Assembly (NCBI GenBank): GCA_002430925.1
Contig: DJDD01000178.1
Span: 1 to 11,236 of the forward strand
Length of the DNA stretch: 11,236 nucleotides
Direction of reading: 5' to 3'
Source of the DNA: Flavobacteriales bacterium UBA5933
Lineage (GTDB): Bacteria > Bacteroidota > Bacteroidia > Flavobacteriales > Weeksellaceae
Shown here: positions 8,801-11,236 of the stretch, piece by piece
How positions within the stretch are numbered: position 1 is the first letter of the stretch
How the letters are laid out: each line of letters starts with the position of its first letter
Notes under the pieces: model-generated
Seen by the model: the letters and a program-made list of their open reading frames with translations, nothing else
The model's database searches: none
Told to the model about the DNA's origin: nothing
Program-made: the position numbers and the translations under genes

Positions 8801-9110
8801 TAGGTACAACTTCTAAAGATTTATGCCTAGAAGAATTAACAACTAGTATTGGATTCTTTAATGGAAAAGGTAAAAATTCAAAATAACCATCGCCATCTGT
8901 AAATGTCTTTATAGACGTTCCTTTTATTACAATTTCTACATCGGCAACTCCTAATCCATTTTGGTCAATAATCTGTCCTTTTATCGGTCCTTCTTCCTTT
9001 TTGGATAAATTAATAAATTTTAGTTCTCCTTTGCTCAAATAAGTGTGAGCTTGTGTGTAAAAACTTAAAAATACACTTATTAACATAAGTGGTAATTTTA
9101 ATCGTTTCAT
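5898..9110 (-). CDS. SusC/RagA-family TonB-dependent outer-membrane transporter
   Basis: The 1070-residue length is typical for SusC proteins. Order of parts: signal peptide to about A21 (MKRLKLPLMLISVFLSFYTQA), a short linker, a carboxypeptidase-regulatory-like beta-sandwich at about 43-113 (GQIIDQNGLGVADVEIVIKG, DGYFEF), a TonB-box region around 119-126 (LNEVVVTA), and the plug at about 134-272. Family plug motifs are LRG (185-187), IDGVPM (202-207) and VTVLKGPSAAALYGNKAANG (244-263). The rest is the 22-strand beta-barrel. It imports a nutrient bound by SusD using TonB-ExbBD energy. There is no STN domain ahead of the plug, so control through a FecR-type anti-sigma factor is not expected, in line with the absence of sigma/anti-sigma genes nearby. 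The chain ends in Leu (LSLKASL) rather than the usual terminal aromatic residue of outer-membrane barrels. It forms a two-gene unit with susD; the substrate is unknown. Confidence 0.96.
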   Translation of the reverse strand: MKRLKLPLMLISVFLSFYTQAHTYLSKGELKFINLSKKEEGPIKGQIIDQNGLGVADVEIVIKGTSIKTFTDGDGYFEFLPFPLKNPILVVNSSRHKSLEVVPKDFNNVKITLQEETNQLNEVVVTALGIKREQKKLGFAQQNINAEDLATAEANNWSSGLKGKVSGLNIISGGNGPINSQQIILRGANSLDPSKNYALIVIDGVPMNTEMTSSGNDTAYMGDDSPIDFGNAISDINQADIESVTVLKGPSAAALYGNKAANGALIITTKSGKKGKKLGLEYKSTVAIDVINNWPDFQYEYGQGAGKSFDKNGNPYYSYQKSADGPNTGSTSSAFGPKFDGQMFYQYDPNTEKQGAERTLWRPYKDNRKGFWQTGFTFSNAVTLSGGSDKGSIRASLGHQKNSWIMPNTGYENYTASINGTYEVSDRIKVSSVLNYTRKTSDNLPGTGYNNGSIAYFMIFQNPNVDLNWYKPIWQKGYDGVKMLRPFSSYMDNPYAIAYEAVNPMTSNQIVGNVKVDFKLTDKLSLMLRPAINTYSQLREQKRPFDMNRTRNGYYKRQDVTKTETNLDFLLTYNDKWGDISFTANVGGNRKNYEYRNLTAWVDGLASPGVYKLANGLTSPFARTYDSNLKENSLYGMASLGWKDMIFVDITSRNDWNSSVALNYSSFFYPSVSSSFILSDLFKIKGPVNYLKYRLSFAKVGNGGTPGKTNRYYSQSDFSGSATLPSTLYNPNLKPESTESWETGIEALLFKKRLSLDLTVYQQNTKNQIFDLPNDISTGYSYRVVNGGEVENRGIEIGASYSPIKRKGFEWKLSGTFTKNENKVKSLVDGIEDDQMIIGTAGTVYQISKVGGSLTALYGEKFQRNEEGKIIYDAKSGVPIKTGKLEYVGDANPKWRAGFTSMIKYNSFRFSFTLDGQYGGMIYSQTYHKMMEQGKLADSLPGREDGYIIGDGVVKNADGSYSPNTTKVDVATYYGEYNRRANVEANSFKASYIKLRDVSFTFDFPKKILNKTGLEALSLTAYGRDLFIISDFPMYDPETAALNGNTYVPGVEMGQMPSTATYGLSLKASL

Positions 9111-9150
9111 AGTAATTTTGTTTAAATTTTGTCTGTGTTAAAAATTTTAA

Positions 9151-9158
9151 CAAAACTA
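9151..9158 (-). promoter_or_regulatory. Candidate -7 box for the susC-susD operon
   Basis: Minus-strand reading gives TAGTTTTG, matching TAnnTTTG, with a predicted start near 9144 and a leader of about 35 nt. A TTTG occurs upstream (9172-9175) but only 13 nt away, too close for a standard -33 element. No operator-like inverted repeat overlaps it. Confidence 0.45.
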
Positions 9159-9308
9159 AAAGTTATAAGTTCAAAGCATTTTAACTAATCATTAAGGTAT
9201 ATTAAAGTAAATATTACTAAAAGGTAATTTTTATATTAAATATTAAATCCGAAAAGATTATTAAATATTTTTTCCTTATAAAAAACAACATTGATAAAAC
9301 TGCAAAAA

Positions 9309-9420
9309 CGATTGAAGTGGAAATCCTTTTTTTGATTGGTCATTGCATTTCGAAATTCGTTCAATGACCAATAAAAAAAAGATTGGGAACGAAAAAGCGT
9401 GTACCGAAGGTTTTGCCCAA
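9309..9420. repeat. Composite intergenic hairpin element (possible dispersed flavobacterial repeat)
   Basis: The core is a long inverted repeat: arms 9327-9345 and 9362-9380 pair over 18 of 19 positions (seven T-A pairs, one G/A mismatch, then ATTGGTCATTG against CAATGACCAAT). The stem can extend by AATC (9322-9325) against GATT (9381-9384) across a one-base bulge. The loop contains the palindrome ATTTCGAAAT (9347-9356). The core is flanked by CGATTGAAGTGGAAATCC on the left and GATTGGGAACGAAAAAGCG plus GTACCGAAGGTTTTGCCC on the right. From memory, GATTGnAGnGGAAATCC next to a variable hairpin is common between genes in Flavobacteriia; this assignment is recollection, not a search. No coding potential and no terminal duplication were seen. 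Confidence 0.55.
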
Positions 9421-9456
9421 ATAATAATTGTTATAAATCATACAGAGACTTAGAAT

Positions 9457-9496
9457 AAAAAAACTGCTTAACATACAAATGAAAAACAGTTTTTTT
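9457..9496. terminator. Intrinsic terminator after the phosphoesterase gene
   Basis: AAAAAAACTG (9457-9466) pairs with CAG plus seven T (9487-9496), and the stem extends by three further pairs, one of them a T-G wobble (to 9469 and from 9484), around a 14-nt loop. It begins 22 nt downstream of the phosphoesterase stop on the minus strand and ends in a T-run on either strand. It separates this gene from the susC-susD unit. Confidence 0.85.
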
Positions 9497-9518
9497 GTGT
9501 TTTTTAAAAAAATCACTT

Positions 9519-11072
9519 TTATTTTATTACTTCAAAAGAAGATTTCTCTGTAAATACATTACCATATAAATCTGTTGCACGAACTTCAATCTGATGGATA
9601 CCTACTTTTAATTTATTTGGTAAACGAACTGACCATATATGTTTTGAAACCTCTGGAATAGATGGACGCTTACCTATTGATGTAATTTCTGCATTATCTA
9701 TTTTTATAATAGTTTCTATGTAATTATAATCTATAGTTTCGTCCCATTTCATGGCTTTCCAAGCCCCATTATCTACACGATATTCTACTTTATCATCTTT
9801 GTGTCCCATGAAAAAGTTTGCATATAAAAAAGCTCTATTTTTTACTCCTTCTTCTACTTTTTTCGTGTGGTATAAATCTATTTGACGCTCTTTAGGAGAT
9901 TTTGCTACTTTATAATCAAATTTATATTGGTTACCATCTATATGTAAAAATGCATAACCTTTAGGTGTTCCATCTCTCATTGTAGAAGTTGGGATTCCAT
10001 TTACATCTTTGGGCCCTGAATACCAATCACCAGAAGTAGTTCCTATATTATACTCATGATGAGGTTTCTCCTGTTTCCAATCTTGTTCATCTTTATAAAA
10101 AATTTGCTCTTGAAAATGTGTATGAGCAGACATAGACAAAGTATTAGGAAAATCTTTTAACAAATTAAATAATTCTTTTTTATCTTCTGTTCTAATATCT
10201 CTAAGCGGTATATGAAACGCAAGAACTATTAGTTTATCCTTAGGAACATATTTTAAATCATTTTTTATAAACTCTAATTGATCTGGACGAAAACCTCCCC
10301 AATAACTTTTACCGCCTCTAGGATCTGGGTATAAAATATCATCTAAAATTATAAAATGGGTATTTCCTACATTATAAGAATAATTACTTGGTCCAAAATT
10401 CTTTTCGAATGTTTCGTCTGAATATTTATCATCTTTTACATCAAAATTCATATCATGATTACCTATTAGATTATACCACGGTAAACCAACTTTTGCTATT
10501 GTTTTGATATATGATGGATGCAAACTTAAATCATTTCCTACTAAATCTCCTAAAGAAAGTCCAAATTCCATTCCTTTTATTCCTTTTACTTCATCTACAA
10601 TTCCTTTAGAAAAATATTGCATTTCTTCTTCTGTATATGCCTGAGGATCTCCAAAAATTAATGCTGAAAATTTATCATTTTCTGGTGATGATAATAATGC
10701 AAAATCGATACTTTTAGGTAATTGACCCGTTGGTGCAGATCCTGGGTATTCTAATTTAGGAGAACCTTCTGGTTTATGTATATAATAAAATTGAGGCTGA
10801 TTGTATTCGTTAATTGGAACTTTATAATTTCTTGGTTTTATAACAAATAAAATTGTTTCATTATCTACTTGAATCTGATACTCCCCTTTTTGATTTGTTA
10901 TTACAACTTCTTTTCCGTTACTAACTTGTACATTAGGAAGACGCTTATCTTTGCTGTCTAACTTATTATTTTTGTTTACATCTTCATAAACAACTCCTTT
11001 TGCTAATTGTTGAGCCAATGTAGATGTACATATCCCTACTAGGAATACAAGTGATAAAATTGTTTTTCTCAT
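9519..11072 (-). CDS. Secreted calcineurin-like metallophosphoesterase (MetallophosN-Metallophos-MetallophosC)
   Basis: The protein has 517 residues and a type I signal peptide (MRKTILSLVFLVGICTSTLA, then Q21). Residues 25-127 form a beta-sandwich N-terminal domain that opens with a calcium-loop-like motif DVNKNNKLDSKD (31-42). The catalytic domain spans about 134-325 with the calcineurin metal-binding series: GDPQ (D142, Q144), GDLVGND (D176), GNHD (N205, H206), FHIP (H287) and AHTH (H317, H319). DxQ replaces the classical DxH at the first site, as I recall for related Bacteroidota enzymes. The C-terminal domain (about 360-515) is again beta-rich and resembles MetallophosC. It is expected to hydrolyse phosphomono- or diesters outside the cytoplasm with two metal ions; the substrate is unknown. 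The gene has its own terminator, so it is not in the susC-susD operon although it lies next to it on the same strand. Confidence 0.93.
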   Translation of the reverse strand: MRKTILSLVFLVGICTSTLAQQLAKGVVYEDVNKNNKLDSKDKRLPNVQVSNGKEVVITNQKGEYQIQVDNETILFVIKPRNYKVPINEYNQPQFYYIHKPEGSPKLEYPGSAPTGQLPKSIDFALLSSPENDKFSALIFGDPQAYTEEEMQYFSKGIVDEVKGIKGMEFGLSLGDLVGNDLSLHPSYIKTIAKVGLPWYNLIGNHDMNFDVKDDKYSDETFEKNFGPSNYSYNVGNTHFIILDDILYPDPRGGKSYWGGFRPDQLEFIKNDLKYVPKDKLIVLAFHIPLRDIRTEDKKELFNLLKDFPNTLSMSAHTHFQEQIFYKDEQDWKQEKPHHEYNIGTTSGDWYSGPKDVNGIPTSTMRDGTPKGYAFLHIDGNQYKFDYKVAKSPKERQIDLYHTKKVEEGVKNRAFLYANFFMGHKDDKVEYRVDNGAWKAMKWDETIDYNYIETIIKIDNAEITSIGKRPSIPEVSKHIWSVRLPNKLKVGIHQIEVRATDLYGNVFTEKSSFEVIK

Positions 11073-11099
11073 GTGTATATTTGTTTATTTTGTAGGTCA

Positions 11100-11107
11100 C
11101 AAAATTG
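11100..11107 (-). promoter_or_regulatory. Possible imperfect -7 box for the phosphoesterase gene
   Basis: Minus-strand CAATTTTG matches TAnnTTTG except at its first base, about 28 nt before the ATG. No -33 TTTG is seen at normal spacing. The AT-rich stretch between here and 11190 otherwise shows no recognisable site. Confidence 0.25.
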
Positions 11108-11190
11108 AATATTTTGAAAAAAAATAATATTACCACAACAATAATTAAAAGTTAAATAACTGTAAATGTTACAACATTATAATTAATTTA

Positions 11191-11236
11191 TCAATAAAAA
11201 TGGCTTGAACAATTATGTTCAAGCCATTTTTATTGA
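11191..11236. terminator. Perfect 20-bp inverted repeat, terminator-like, at the window end
   Basis: Arms 11191-11210 and 11217-11236 are exact reverse complements around a 6-nt loop AATTAT. The GC-containing core TGGCTTGAAC is bordered by A5 on one side and T5 on the other, the form of a bidirectional intrinsic terminator. Since the phosphoesterase is read leftward from 11072, the hairpin most likely ends a minus-strand gene lying to the right of the window. The repeat touches the last base, so the stem may extend further. Confidence 0.8.

Larger units (their letters stand above)
9111..9518. other. 408-bp intergenic stretch: susC leader, hairpin element, phosphoesterase terminator
   Basis: No plausible gene was found on either strand. 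From susC outward it holds a -7 box for susC (9151-9158), an AT-rich segment of about 120 bp with a 10-bp direct repeat of ATTAAATATT (9235-9244 and 9260-9269), a composite hairpin element (about 9309-9420), and the terminator of the upstream phosphoesterase (9457-9496). The segment 9300-9420 is visibly richer in G and C than its flanks. Confidence 0.7.

Noticed and set aside
9235..9269. 10-bp direct repeat ATTAAATATT, two copies 15 bp apart
   Set aside because: The segment is almost pure A/T, so such a repeat is likely by chance; there is no third copy and no pairing with a known operator type.
9457..9496. The hairpin as a riboswitch or leader for susC
   Set aside because: It is a simple stem with T-runs directly after the phosphoesterase stop and more than 340 nt from the susC start, which is fully explained by a terminator.
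1..11236. Search for tRNA, rRNA, CRISPR, transposase, phage or toxin-antitoxin genes
   Set aside because: No cloverleaf-like intergenic segment, regularly spaced repeats, or recognisable mobile or defence protein motifs were found.

Overview
This window looks like a chromosomal segment of a low-GC (roughly 30 % by eye) member of the Bacteroidota, most likely class Flavobacteriia and perhaps a Weeksellaceae-like genus. The evidence is a SusC/SusD outer-membrane pair, a secreted MetallophosN/Metallophos/MetallophosC phosphoesterase, an SDR-type threonine dehydrogenase of the flavobacterial kind, weak Shine-Dalgarno sequences, and several TAnnTTTG boxes (the Bacteroidota -7 element) upstream of genes. 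No RNA gene, CRISPR array, transposase or phage gene was seen. The genus is a guess.

Layout. At the left, on the minus strand, a secreted M13 zinc metallopeptidase is followed after one base by a small single-domain rhodanese; the first arm of a likely terminator lies at the very window edge. A 280-bp divergent intergenic region with a -7-like box on each strand separates this pair from two plus-strand genes: an SDR-type L-threonine 3-dehydrogenase and, about 200 bp on, a short secreted RlpA-family double-psi beta-barrel protein. A strong bidirectional hairpin terminator (4361-4393) sits between rlpA and the convergent susD. Then, on the minus strand, comes a susC-susD pair with a 23-nt gap. 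Next is a 408-bp gene-free stretch carrying the susC promoter candidate, a long composite hairpin element and the terminator of the upstream gene. The last gene is a secreted calcineurin-like phosphoesterase, also on the minus strand. The window ends exactly at the edge of a perfect 20-bp inverted repeat that probably terminates a gene outside the window.

How the genes work together. Only susC-susD is a clear functional unit: SusC is the TonB-dependent channel and SusD the surface lipoprotein lid. No glycan hydrolase, sigma/anti-sigma pair or hybrid two-component regulator accompanies it here, so its cargo is unknown. A nearby secreted peptidase and a phosphoesterase are only suggestive of peptide or phospho-ester uptake. 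The M13 peptidase and rhodanese are probably co-transcribed, without an obvious biochemical link. Threonine dehydrogenase would feed threonine into glycine and acetyl-CoA, but the next pathway gene (kbl) is not here.

The coding content is ordinary for a flavobacterial genome and I do not see a convincing new multi-gene system. The most unusual non-coding signal is the composite hairpin at about 9309-9420, which looks like a dispersed intergenic repeat unit.
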